64,000 nucleotides of DNA from Lysobacter arenosi (lineage in GTDB: Bacteria; Pseudomonadota; Gammaproteobacteria; Xanthomonadales; Xanthomonadaceae), in NCBI RefSeq assembly GCF_016613475.2, contig NZ_CP071517.1:868001-932000 (forward strand). Direction: 5' to 3'. Shown here piece by piece: positions 27,348 to 34,929 of this stretch (position 1 is the stretch's first letter; each line of letters starts with the position of its first letter). Made by a program: the position numbers and the translations under genes. The notes under the pieces were generated by a model. The model did no database searches and was not told the DNA's origin. It was given only the letters and a program-made list of their open reading frames with translations.

Positions 27348-28109
27348 TTACCTCCTGTTGCCTGACTGTTTTTGCCCAGTTCTTGCCGCCCTCGCTTGCC
27401 GACGCCCAATGGCGGCGAATTGCTTGATAAGGACCGCACTGTTCCCGGCGCCCGAGTCCACCAGGTCTGCGAGCCAGGGCAGCCGTTTTGAGGCTTGCTG
27501 GTAGGCCGTACGGGCGAAAGCAAGGTTCGCGTCGAACTGAGAGCCCCAGGTCTTGCGCAGTTCGCTCAGGGCCTTGGCGCCGTTCTCTACGATCTGGTCG
27601 GTCGAGGGGAGCTCATCCCGCATCCATCGGTCGTGCCAGGCCGACAGCTCCATGGCGATTTCGTGCGCATGATCGGCCGGGACGGACCATTCGAAGAGCA
27701 GGGCGCTGGCCTCGCGGCGCCCTTCCGCCAACGCCTGCGCGTCGGGCTCGTTGCCGTCGTGCCTCGCCTGATGCTCCAACTGGTCGAAAGTGGCGCCTAA
27801 CGCGGCCCCGCTGTAAGCCTCTGGAGAGTCGAGCACCGGACCGCCATCCGCGTACATGCGTTCAGAGAGGCTCTCGTCGGCGCTCAACGCTTCGGCGGGA
27901 CTGAGCTGGTGATCGGTCAGGGCGGGCGCCTGGGAGCCGTTCTGTGCGTCAGAAATGGGATCCGTGGTTGCTCCCATGCTCGGAAACATACGAAAGGCCA
28001 GATCCTGCCGTTGGTCGCTGGAACCCGGGGGCAAGGTTTTGGGGGGCGCTGAGCCGGTGTTCGCCGATGCCTGGTTGGGGTACAGCCGGGATGCAATGTC
28101 GTCGTTCAC
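27348..28109 (-). CDS. Phage scaffold-like protein of the satellite
   Basis: A 253-residue protein. The C-terminal section (about 181-240: LSELRKTWGSQFDANLAFAR, then LPWLADLVDSGAGNSAVLIK, QFAAIGRR) closely follows the pattern of capsid scaffolding or assembly proteins, which have LR.EWG..Y..NL..A followed by L...GLGNHP.LI...A.IGR. The N-terminal half is low-complexity and holds three copies of a short motif: RLYP at 8-11, RMFP at 40-43 and RMYA at 84-87. It has no accompanying major capsid protein or portal, so if it acts on capsids they would belong to another phage. The start is 1 bp from the stop of the dnaC-like gene. Family assignment rests on pattern memory. Confidence 0.6.
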   Translation of the reverse strand: MNDDIASRLYPNQASANTGSAPPKTLPPGSSDQRQDLAFRMFPSMGATTDPISDAQNGSQAPALTDHQLSPAEALSADESLSERMYADGGPVLDSPEAYSGAALGATFDQLEHQARHDGNEPDAQALAEGRREASALLFEWSVPADHAHEIAMELSAWHDRWMRDELPSTDQIVENGAKALSELRKTWGSQFDANLAFARTAYQQASKRLPWLADLVDSGAGNSAVLIKQFAAIGRRQARAARTGQKQSGNRR

Positions 28110-28110
28110 T

Positions 28111-28881
28111 TCAAACTCCTTTCGTTCCGCGATAACTAGGCCAAGCGAAGGCGACGGTGACCGCGCAATCGCGGAGCCGGTCCATCAACCGTTGCCCGAG
28201 GGATTTTTCGAGTTGCTCAAGAGGCCGGTTCGAGATGAGAACCATGGGCATGAGGTCGGCATAGCGGCCGTCGACCACTCGGAACAGCAGTCCGATATCG
28301 TGTTCGGACAGGCCGACGTCCAGTTCATCGATGATGAGCAAGCGCACGCGATGGAGATGATCGAACGCCGCCGCTTGTAAGCGCTCGCCGCCGCGCTGGC
28401 CATAGTGGTCTTTGATGCCCGCGAGCATCGACGCGGCGGTGGCGTAGAAGCAGGGAATCTCACGCTCGGTCAGCGCCCGCAGGGCCGCTAGGGCGAGATG
28501 CGTCTTTCCTGTCCCGGGGCCGCCTATTAGAAGCAAGCTACTGCCCTTGGCCTCCAATTCCTGGAACTTTTCCGTGAAAGTGCGAAGGATGCGAAGAGCG
28601 TCCCGCTGCTCCTTCGTCCTCGCCACGTACGAGTTGAAATCGGCCTGTGCGAAGCGCCTGGGCAGTCCCGATACGGACATCAAGCGAGCGATCCGACTTT
28701 GGCGGTCGCGCTCTTCGAGTTGACGCGCGCGATCGCGCACTTGCCCAGCGCACACAGGGCATCGAGACGCGATCTCGCAATCCCTGTCCAGCAAGATGGA
28801 AGTGACCTTCGCCTGGTACAAGCCATGACCGTGGGGACAGTCCCGAGGTTCCAGGCGCGGCGCGGCGGACAGCGTCTTCAT
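28111..28881 (-). CDS. DnaC/IstB-like replicative helicase loader
   Basis: A 256-residue AAA+ ATPase. The N-terminal zinc-ribbon-like region has CPHGHG and CPVC. The ATPase core carries Walker A GGPGTGKTH and Walker B LLIIDELDVGL, and sensor-type VLISNRPLEQLEKSLGQRLM then DRLRDC, matching phage and DnaC loaders. It should load the host replicative helicase onto the element's origin. Its ATG overlaps the stop codon of the upstream replication gene (ATGA), a typical O-P arrangement. Confidence 0.88.
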   Translation of the reverse strand: MKTLSAAPRLEPRDCPHGHGLYQAKVTSILLDRDCEIASRCPVCAGQVRDRARQLEERDRQSRIARLMSVSGLPRRFAQADFNSYVARTKEQRDALRILRTFTEKFQELEAKGSSLLLIGGPGTGKTHLALAALRALTEREIPCFYATAASMLAGIKDHYGQRGGERLQAAAFDHLHRVRLLIIDELDVGLSEHDIGLLFRVVDGRYADLMPMVLISNRPLEQLEKSLGQRLMDRLRDCAVTVAFAWPSYRGTKGV

Positions 28882-29612
28882 GCGGCACCCCTTGCCCACG
28901 CGGGCTGTTGGTCTGCTGGAGTGCCCTGATAGGTGATTTCGCGGAAGTCGTCGGAGACCTTGCCCTGTCGATGCGATTTTGAAGCTGCTTCCAGCCAGCC
29001 AACCGGAGCGCTAATGTCCTGCTTCTCGGCTTGGGAAAGCAGGCGGCTGGCCTCCACGTTACCAACGTCCTTCCTGAGCTTCCCCAGGATCGACCTTGCA
29101 CGCTGCTCGGAGATGCCTTTGCTGATTAGGAAGGCGAGGCCTGATCCGAAGATGGGATCTGCCGGCGGCGAAGCCGGCATCTGTTCAAGTCTGTTAAAGG
29201 CTTTCTTCTGTTCGTGTCCCATGGGCGGGGCCAGATTGGTCCCGTGGGCGGAACCGGTGCGAAGACCCTTGGTGGCACCAGTCGCGTTCCAACTGGCACC
29301 GGTCCCGTGGGCGGAACTAGTTCCGTCGACGGAGCCGGTCAACTCATACGTAGATGGAGCGCCGTGGCGGCGACGGACAGCTATCCAACTGGAGGACTCC
29401 AGCCGGCGGAGCGCGCGGATAGCAGTCGTCTTAGGAACATTCGACTTCCCCACGATTGTGGCAAGACTGGGGAAGCATGTGCCGTCGCGCATGTTGGCGT
29501 GGTCGACGATCACGGACAGCACGGCTACGTCGGTGCGTACTAGCCTGGAGTCGCAGGATGCGCGGATGAGGAATGCGAGCTTCCCGGAGAAGTTGAAAGG
29601 CTCATCGGCCAC
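28878..29612 (-). CDS. O-like replication initiation protein (helix-turn-helix)
   Basis: A 244-residue protein. The N-terminal winged-helix (HTH_36-type) domain reads VRTDVAVLSVIVDHANMRDG, CFPSLATIVGKSNVPKTTAI then RALRRLESSSWIAVRRRHGA, the pattern of phage replication initiators. The middle is a Gly/Thr/Ser-rich linker and the C-terminal domain (PIFGSGLAFLISKGISEQRA, RSILGKLRKDVGNVEASRLL) is similar to DnaT/O-protein C-terminal helices that contact helicase loaders. The coupled DnaC-like gene supports autonomous replication of the excised element. An origin inside this gene, as in lambda O, is possible but no iteron array is obvious. Confidence 0.8.
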   Translation of the reverse strand: MADEPFNFSGKLAFLIRASCDSRLVRTDVAVLSVIVDHANMRDGTCFPSLATIVGKSNVPKTTAIRALRRLESSSWIAVRRRHGAPSTYELTGSVDGTSSAHGTGASWNATGATKGLRTGSAHGTNLAPPMGHEQKKAFNRLEQMPASPPADPIFGSGLAFLISKGISEQRARSILGKLRKDVGNVEASRLLSQAEKQDISAPVGWLEAASKSHRQGKVSDDFREITYQGTPADQQPAWARGAA

Positions 29613-29676
29613 GTCCGGAGCCTCCCCGATGACTCGCGGAGCAGAATTGAAGTGGCACGGGGTGCTTGGCCATGAC

Positions 29677-29907
29677 TCAAGCCTCTTTGCCAGCGTCCGC
29701 GATGTAGCGCATGAGATCAGCCGCGCGCCAGACAGTGACGCCAGGCGACAGCTTGACCGGCTGAGGGAAGCGCCCAGCCTTCACGCCGGCCCAGAAGGTC
29801 GAGCGCGAGACGGGGATCAATGGCGGGATCGGCGGGGTTGCCTTCGCATCTCCGATGATCTGGGGCAGGCGGAGGAACGCGCTATCGGCGAGGGAAGACG
29901 GGGCCAT
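29677..29907 (-). CDS. alpA: AlpA-family regulator/excisionase-like protein
   Basis: A 76-residue single-domain helix-turn-helix protein: FLRLPQIIGDAKATPPIPPL, then PVSRSTFWAGVKAGRFPQPV, KLSPGVTVWRAADLMRYIAD. The core 'SRSTFWAGVKAGRFPQPVKL' is the AlpA signature. In P4 and related satellites AlpA-type proteins activate integrase or excision, or the replication operon. It stands alone between the replication operon and the int/unknown-gene pair, the expected place for a switch. The insertion of a Pro-rich IPPLIP stretch before the HTH is a little longer than usual. Confidence 0.88.
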   Translation of the reverse strand: MAPSSLADSAFLRLPQIIGDAKATPPIPPLIPVSRSTFWAGVKAGRFPQPVKLSPGVTVWRAADLMRYIADAGKEA

Positions 29908-30016
29908 CGCATTGCATCCTTGAATTGGATGCTGGCGACCTGCCTAGCACCCGACTGGCTGCGGCCAGCTGGGGCTGACAGTAAGTCTCGCAACGGGACG
30001 AATACGGGTGAGGTCG

Positions 30017-30691
30017 CTATTCCGTACCGTTTTCTGGGCGTGCTGGGCGCGGTGCACCGCCATCCATTGAGGCCAGTACCGATAGCCCGTACCTGCTCAA
30101 CTCCTGTGCTCGCACGGGATCGCCAAGCCTAGGGTCATCTTCGATATGGAGCATGCAGGCAATCAGCGGGTGTGCCTTGGCTTCCTTGAACCGGGTGTAG
30201 AGACTTTCGGCCTTGTTGCCGTTGGCGTTCCAAGGCTCTTTGCGCGCGAGGGCCATGCAAGCTGTGTGTGCTGACTTGACTGGAGACAAGGCGGTTCCGC
30301 TCGCCATTTTGTCCAGTACGGCGAGCACAAGGCGCGCCTGCTCGGGTACTGTCCACGTCGATTTTGTCCGCTTGCGGGACGGCGATGCCTGGAAGCCGGG
30401 CACAAAGTCCATCGCCATCCGCAACGCGAGGCACTGCCAAGGATCTTTAAGGTCTAGGCGGCTGGCGGGAGGGGTGATGCCGTAGTGCGCAAACAGCGCA
30501 CCAAGCTTCGGATTAGTCCCGAGCATATGTGTGACTGCGACATCGCCGTGCCACTTCGCAATGGCGGCCCTGTTTTCCTCTTCCCAGTTTTCAGACGTTA
30601 GCGCTCCGGCGAGCGGAGGAAATGGGGGCATCAACACGGGCGTGCCCAATTCATCCATAAACTTAGGTCTGGGTCGCGCTTTGCGTGCCAT
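30017..30691 (-). CDS. Unknown protein coupled to the integrase
   Basis: A 224-residue protein that starts 1 bp after the integrase stop codon, so it is almost certainly cotranslated with it. It begins with basic ARKARPRPKF then a Pro-rich LMPPFPPLAGAL stretch. The body is helical with GTNPKLGALFAHYGITPPAS, DPWQCLALRMAMDFVPGFQA and a later basic KESLYTRFKEAK-like segment (actual KAESLYTRFKEAKAHPLIAC). No family is recognised. Tight coupling to int suggests a role in integration, excision or element control, but this is only a positional inference. Confidence 0.65.
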   Translation of the reverse strand: MARKARPRPKFMDELGTPVLMPPFPPLAGALTSENWEEENRAAIAKWHGDVAVTHMLGTNPKLGALFAHYGITPPASRLDLKDPWQCLALRMAMDFVPGFQASPSRKRTKSTWTVPEQARLVLAVLDKMASGTALSPVKSAHTACMALARKEPWNANGNKAESLYTRFKEAKAHPLIACMLHIEDDPRLGDPVRAQELSRYGLSVLASMDGGAPRPARPENGTE

Positions 30692-30692
30692 A

Positions 30693-31910
30693 TCAGCCAG
30701 CCTTTCGCTTTAAAGGAGCGACATTCTCAGTGCGGAGTGCGTCAAGGTAATCAGCCCATGCCGCCATCATCTTTTGACGCTCGGCTAGGTGCGCAGTGCG
30801 GTTGTAGGCGCGGCCATTCGGATCACGTACGGCATGCGCCAGCTGGTGTTCGATGTAGTCGGGCCGGAAATGCAGAACCTCGTCCAGGATGGTGCGAGCC
30901 ATCGCACGGAAGCCATGGCCGCTCATCTCGTCCTTAGCGAAGCCCATTCGGCGCAAGGCTGATAGCACGGCGTTGTCGCTCATCGGGCGCTGCGGGCCAC
31001 GACCGCTTGGGAACACGAATCGTCCACGCCCGGTCAACGCATGCAGCTCGGTGAGGATTTCGACCGCCTGCGGTGCCAAAGGAACGATGTGCGCAAGGCG
31101 CGTTTTCATCTTTTCGGCTGGAATGTTCCATTGAGCCGTGTCCAGGTCTATCTCTGACCACTCTGCCTGGCGCAACTCTCCCGGACGCACGAAAAGCAAA
31201 GGAGCAAGGCGCAGGGCACACTTCGTGACGAACAACCCCTTGTAGTCGTCGATGGCACGCAGCAAGCCGCCGACCGCTGCGGGGTCTGTGATCGCTGCGT
31301 GGTGAGTTTCTTTAACCGGGGGTAGGGCGCCTCTGAGGTCGGCTGCAGGATTGCGCTCCGCACGGCCTGTCGCGATGGCATAGCGGAAGATCTGGCCGCA
31401 GTTCTGCAGGATCCGATGGGCCGTTTCGACGGCGCCGCGGTCGACCACGCGGTTGATCGTTGCCAGCAGTTCCTTTGCGGTCATCTCAGCGACCGGGCGC
31501 TTTCCCAGCCAGGGAAACACATCGTTCTCCAAGCGCAGCAAGATCTTGTCGGCGTGACCTTTCACCCACACGCGGGCCTGCTTTGCATGCCACTCGCGCC
31601 CAACTACTTCGAAGCTGTTCGCGCCCTGGGTGACCTTGGCGGCCTTGGTCGCCTTCTTGTGCTCGCTTGGATCTACGCCATTCGCCAACAGCTTGCGAGC
31701 GTCGTCTAGGCGTGAGCGCGCATCCGCTAGCGACGTATCGGGGTAGGTGCCGATCGCGAGCGTCTTTCGCTTGTTGAGGTAGCGGTAGTCGAAGCGCCAC
31801 CACTTGCCGCCTGCCGGAGCCAACAGCAAATAGAGGCCCTTTTCATCAGCCATCTTGATCGGCTTGTCGCCCGATTTGGCTTTGCGAATGGCAGTATCGG
31901 TCAGTGGCAT
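30693..31910 (-). CDS. int: P4-type tyrosine integrase
   Basis: A 405-residue site-specific recombinase. The N-terminal DUF4102-type arm-binding domain reads MPLTDTAIRKAKSGDKPIKM, ADEKGLYLLLAPAGGKWWRF. The SAM-like core-binding domain is in the middle. The catalytic domain includes the first Arg in FVRPGELRQAEWSEID, the H-x-x-R box SGHGFRAMAR and the nucleophile Tyr in GRAYNRTAHLAERQKMM. P4-type integrases commonly use tRNA or tmRNA 3' ends. Its N-terminus faces the right att site 178 bp away, with a 13-base tandem repeat (GGCGGTA...) directly before the start. Confidence 0.95.
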   Translation of the reverse strand: MPLTDTAIRKAKSGDKPIKMADEKGLYLLLAPAGGKWWRFDYRYLNKRKTLAIGTYPDTSLADARSRLDDARKLLANGVDPSEHKKATKAAKVTQGANSFEVVGREWHAKQARVWVKGHADKILLRLENDVFPWLGKRPVAEMTAKELLATINRVVDRGAVETAHRILQNCGQIFRYAIATGRAERNPAADLRGALPPVKETHHAAITDPAAVGGLLRAIDDYKGLFVTKCALRLAPLLFVRPGELRQAEWSEIDLDTAQWNIPAEKMKTRLAHIVPLAPQAVEILTELHALTGRGRFVFPSGRGPQRPMSDNAVLSALRRMGFAKDEMSGHGFRAMARTILDEVLHFRPDYIEHQLAHAVRDPNGRAYNRTAHLAERQKMMAAWADYLDALRTENVAPLKRKAG

Positions 31911-31953
31911 GGCGGTACCTGATGGCGGTATCTCGCCCCAGCGAGGGGGCTGT

Positions 31954-31990
31954 TACCGACAAAACTACCGACGGGTACCGTCAGATTGCA
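31954..31990. other. Putative integrase arm-binding repeats, right end
   Basis: TACCGACAAAAC, TACCGACGGG and TACCGTCAGATT occur in tandem about 100 bp inside the right end. They match the TACCGTCAAATC units inside the left end. This is expected for P4-type integrase arm sites, but binding is inferred. Confidence 0.5.
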
Positions 31991-32018
31991 ATAGACCGCT
32001 CTGGACTGCGTCGGGCAC

Positions 32019-32062
32019 AAAAAAGGCCGAAATCCTTGATTCTTCTCAGGATTCCGGCCTTA
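32019..32062 (-). terminator. Island-borne terminator now serving ssrA
   Basis: On the minus strand, AAGGCCGGAATCC pairs with GGATTTCGGCCTT (one G-U) across a 14-base loop, and is followed by TTTTTT. It lies 26 bp downstream of the tmRNA 3' end but inside the island, so it appears to replace the terminator lost at 19060-19096. Confidence 0.85.
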
Positions 32063-32087
32063 TTTGGACCGCTTTGGATCACCAATT

Positions 32088-32102
32088 GGTGGAGGTGGGG
32101 GG
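32088..32102. other. attR core repeat (ssrA 3' end)
   Basis: TGGTGGAGGTGGGGG, identical to 19100-19114. It encodes the tmRNA CCA end and the 3' acceptor strand, so insertion leaves ssrA function reconstituted. Confidence 0.88.
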
Positions 32103-32440
32103 AATTGAACCCCCGTCCGAAGGCACTCCATCCCCGGCACTACATGCTTAGCGCTCCGTTGGATCTCGTCCCCGAACAGCACGGCGCGCAAAGCGCATCC
32201 GGGAACCAGCCTGCTTTAGGTTAACCAGGGACTGACAGGCAACCGTCCCCGGCGATTCCGTGATGATGACCCTACACTGCGAACACGGACACAAGCAGTT
32301 TCGGGGCTTACGCCTTAAGCGGCGAGAGCGTAGTTGTCGTCGTTGGCAACTAGAAGTTTGCAGCTGGATTTACGAGGAAAGCTACCCCCTCGGCATGCGC
32401 CAGGCGATTTCGCAACCCCCGTCGAAGCCAGTGCACCCCC
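32088..32440 (-). ncRNA. ssrA: Transfer-messenger RNA
   Basis: About 353 nt. The 5' end GGGGGTGCACTGGCTTCGAC and the 3' end TTCAATTCCCCCACCTCCAC-CA form the tRNA-like domain (T-loop TTCAATT). The resume codon and tag lie at 32347-32315 and encode ANDDNYALAA followed by TAA, the usual proteobacterial degradation tag. It rescues stalled ribosomes with SmpB, whose gene is 2.5 kb away. The acceptor strand is one C shorter than the 7-bp stem expected from the 5' GGGGGTG, which may be a homopolymer error. The 3' end is the island's attachment site. Confidence 0.95.
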
Positions 32441-32466
32441 GGGGACAGCTGTTCGCTGACCCAGCC

Positions 32467-32494
32467 AGTATAGGGGCGCATCGCGCCGGCACAA
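32467..32494 (-). promoter_or_regulatory. ssrA sigma-70 promoter
   Basis: On the minus strand, TTGTGC (-35), 16-bp spacer, TATACT (-10; plus-strand 32467-32472). The start would fall about 20 bases before the mature 5' end, consistent with RNase P processing of the precursor. Confidence 0.7.
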
Positions 32495-32606
32495 GCGCTG
32501 TGCCGTCCTGGCAGGCAGCCGGCATTCAAGCAGCGGGCGAGGGGAGGCGTGGCCCGGTCCAGGGGCGATCCTCCGTTCGGCGCCCGGGCTTTGTATGCTT
32601 GGCGGA

Positions 32607-34805
32607 ATGACCGATGCCGCCGGCCCCCGTTCCCCCGAGCTCGCGGAGCTGTCGCCGCGGCGCGGCTACCTGCTGGCGCTGATCGTGCTGGTCGGCTCGC
32701 TGGTGCTGGTGTTCACCGCCTGGCGGGCGGCGCGCGAGCGCGAACTGCGCGCGGCCGAGGCGGAGTTCATCAGCAAGAGCGCGGAAGTCACCGAGCTGCT
32801 GCGCCAGGGCATGATCAAGTACGAACTGGTCGCGCGCGGCGGTGTGTCGATGTTCGCGACGGTGACGCGGGAGCGGCCTACGCCGGCGCAGTGGAAAGCC
32901 TATGTCGACGGCATGGACATCCAGGAGCGTTTCGCCGGCATGGTCGGTCTCGGTTTCGCCGAGTACGTGACCGCCACGCGCTTGCCGGAGGTGCAACTGC
33001 AATGGCGCGATGCCGGCTACGGCATGCTCGAAGTGTGGCCGCGCGGTGAGCGCGCCGACTACGGGCCGATCCTCTACCTGGAACCGAAGACGCCGGCGAA
33101 TGTCGCCGCGGTCGGTTTCGACATGTACTCCGAGCCGGTGCGGCGGGCGGCGATGACCGCCGCCATGGACACCGGCAATACCTACCTGTCCGGCCCCGTG
33201 CACCTTATCCAGGACGGTCCGCTGCAGGGCACCGGATTGCTGCTGTACCTGCCGGTCTATCGCGGCGGCAGCCGGCCGGCGACGACCGGGCTGCGCCGGG
33301 CAGAGATCCAGGGCTGGGCTTACGTGCCGTTGCGCGTCGACGGATTCGTGCGCAACGCGCTCGGCGCGGTGCACGGCAGTACCCGCTTCCGCGTCGTCGA
33401 CGAGGGCGGCGAGGAACGCGTGCTGTTCGCCACGCCGGTCGGCAGCGACAAGCGCCCGCCTGCGTTCCGCCACAGCGAACGCTTCAACCAGTACGGGCGC
33501 CGCTGGCGCGTGGACTTCGAATCGGCACCGCTGGCGGTGGCCGCACCGCGCCTGCAGGGATTGCAGAACCTGCTTGCGCTGGGTTTGTTCTCGTCGCTGC
33601 TGTTGTATGCCATCGCCTGGATGCTGGCGCGCACCGAAGCGCAGGCGTACCGGATCGCGGTGCGGATGACCGAGGACTTCCGCCGCAGCGAGATGCGCTT
33701 CCGCAGCGCGATGCTGTATTCGGCGATCGGCAAGGCACTGCTCGACAGTGAAGGGCAGATTGTCGAAGCCAACCCGGCGCTGGCGATGATCGTCGGCCTG
33801 ACACCGGAGGCGCTGGTAGGCGTGCGTTTCGATTCGTTGTTCGAAAGCGACGAGCCCGAAATGATCGCGCACGCAACCGGCAGCACACCGACGCGCAGGG
33901 CATCCATCGTGCCACCCGTCGCCTGCATCGCGAGGGCGGTGAGCCGCGCCAGGCGCAGCTGACCTATTCACCGGTGCCGGGCAATATCGGCCAGGACATC
34001 GCCGGCCTGGTGCAGGTCGAGGACGTCACCGAGCGCCTGCGCGCGGAGGCGCGCGTGCACGCGCTCAACCGCACGCTGGAAGCGCGCGTGGCGCTGCGCA
34101 CGCGCGAGCTTAGCCAGGCCAACCAGGAGCTGGAGGCGTTCGCCTACAGCATCTCGCACGACTTGCGCGCGCCGTTGCGGGCGATCGACGGCTTCAGCCG
34201 GATCCTGGTCGAACGCCATTCCAGCGGGCTCGACGATGCCGGCAAGGGCTACCTTGGTGCGCGTTCGCCGCGCCGCCGCGCGCATGGGCGAGCTGATCGA
34301 CGCACTGCTGAAGATGTCGCGGCTGAGTCGTGGCGAACTGAAGCTGGAGCGCGTCGATCTCAGTCGACTGGCCGGCGAGGTGCTGGAAGAGCTCCGCGTC
34401 GGCGACGGCAAGCGCCAGGTCGACATCCAGATCGAGCCGGACCTGTTCGTGATCGGCGACGCGACCTTGTTGCGCAACCTGCTCGGCAACCTGTTGGGCA
34501 ATGCCTGGAAGTTCACCCGCGACCGCGTCGGTGCGCAGATCGAGTTCGGTGCCGTGCAGCGCGAGACCGGCCCGGAGTACTTCGTCCGCGACAACGGCGC
34601 CGGGTTCTCGCAGGAGTATGTCGACAAGCTGTTCCGGCCGTTCCAGCGCCTGCACCAGAACGAGGATTTCGCCGGCCACGGCATCGGCCTGGCGTCGGTC
34701 AAGCGCATCGTCGAGCGCCACGGCGGCACGATACGCGCCGAGGGCGAGGTGGGCCGCGGCGCGACGTTCTGGTTCACGCTGCCGCGCGAGAAGCTGATCG
34801 ACTGA
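32607..34805 (+). pseudogene. CHASE-domain sensor histidine kinase with two compensating frameshifts
   Basis: A membrane kinase split over three readings. Frame 1 (to about 33870) encodes TM1 (GYLLALIVLVGSLVLVFTAW), a periplasmic CHASE domain, TM2 (NLLALGLFSSLLLYAIAWML) and a PAS start. A missing base near 33866-33876 moves the frame; the next reading gives [32 protein letters not shown] and the HisKA box [16 protein letters not shown]. An extra T near 34254 (ACCTTGGTG) restores the first frame for the rest of HisKA and HATPase_c ([29 protein letters not shown]). As read, frame 1 stops at 33962. All domains are intact otherwise, so sequencing indels are as likely as decay. The start at 33607-equivalent ATG 32607 is preferred over 32595. 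Confidence 0.85.
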
Positions 34806-34929
34806 CTGGCATGTTCGCAGCCCCCAAGTTGGGGGCGATTCGCGCCGAAGGCGCGAATAGGGGATGGAAACGCGGCCTTGGGGCCCGAGATTCGGAACGA
34901 ATCTTGGGGGTTTCGGGCGCAGCCCGGAA
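34806..34929. repeat. Structured spacer with several hairpins
   Basis: ATTCGCGCC-GAA-GGCGCGAAT forms a 9-bp stem, CCCCCAAGTTGGGGG a second one, and GATTCG...CGAATC a third. It separates the convergent kinase and smpB genes and may terminate both. Confidence 0.55.

Larger units (their letters stand above)
19100..32102. mobile_element. ssrA-integrated genomic island, satellite-like, about 13.0 kb
   Basis: It is bounded by a 15-bp direct repeat, TGGTGGAGGTGGGGG, at 19100-19114 and 32088-32102; the right copy is the 3' end of ssrA. The integrase gene lies next to the right end and is oriented away from ssrA. The element has two parts: a minus-strand integrase/AlpA/replication/scaffold-like operon (26.2-31.9 kb) and a less GC-rich cargo region (19.2-26.1 kb) with integron-like attC remnants and palindromic repeats. 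No tail, terminase large subunit or lysis genes are visible, so it is not a complete prophage. It most resembles a phage satellite or phage-derived integrative island. Confidence 0.88.

Noticed and set aside
28933..30132. 399-codon plus-strand reading through the replication and AlpA genes
   Set aside because: It crosses two well-supported minus-strand genes and has no recognisable domain.
26186..31910. Complete prophage
   Set aside because: There is no large terminase, portal, major capsid, tail or lysis gene; only replication, control and scaffold-like genes are present.
19100..32102. CRISPR array or restriction-modification system in the island
   Set aside because: The repeats are palindromic, few and unevenly spaced with no spacers, and no cas, methylase or restriction helicase motif is seen.
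32260..32610. Open reading across the tmRNA gene
   Set aside because: The region is ssrA, shown by its ends, T-loop and ANDDNYALAA tag.
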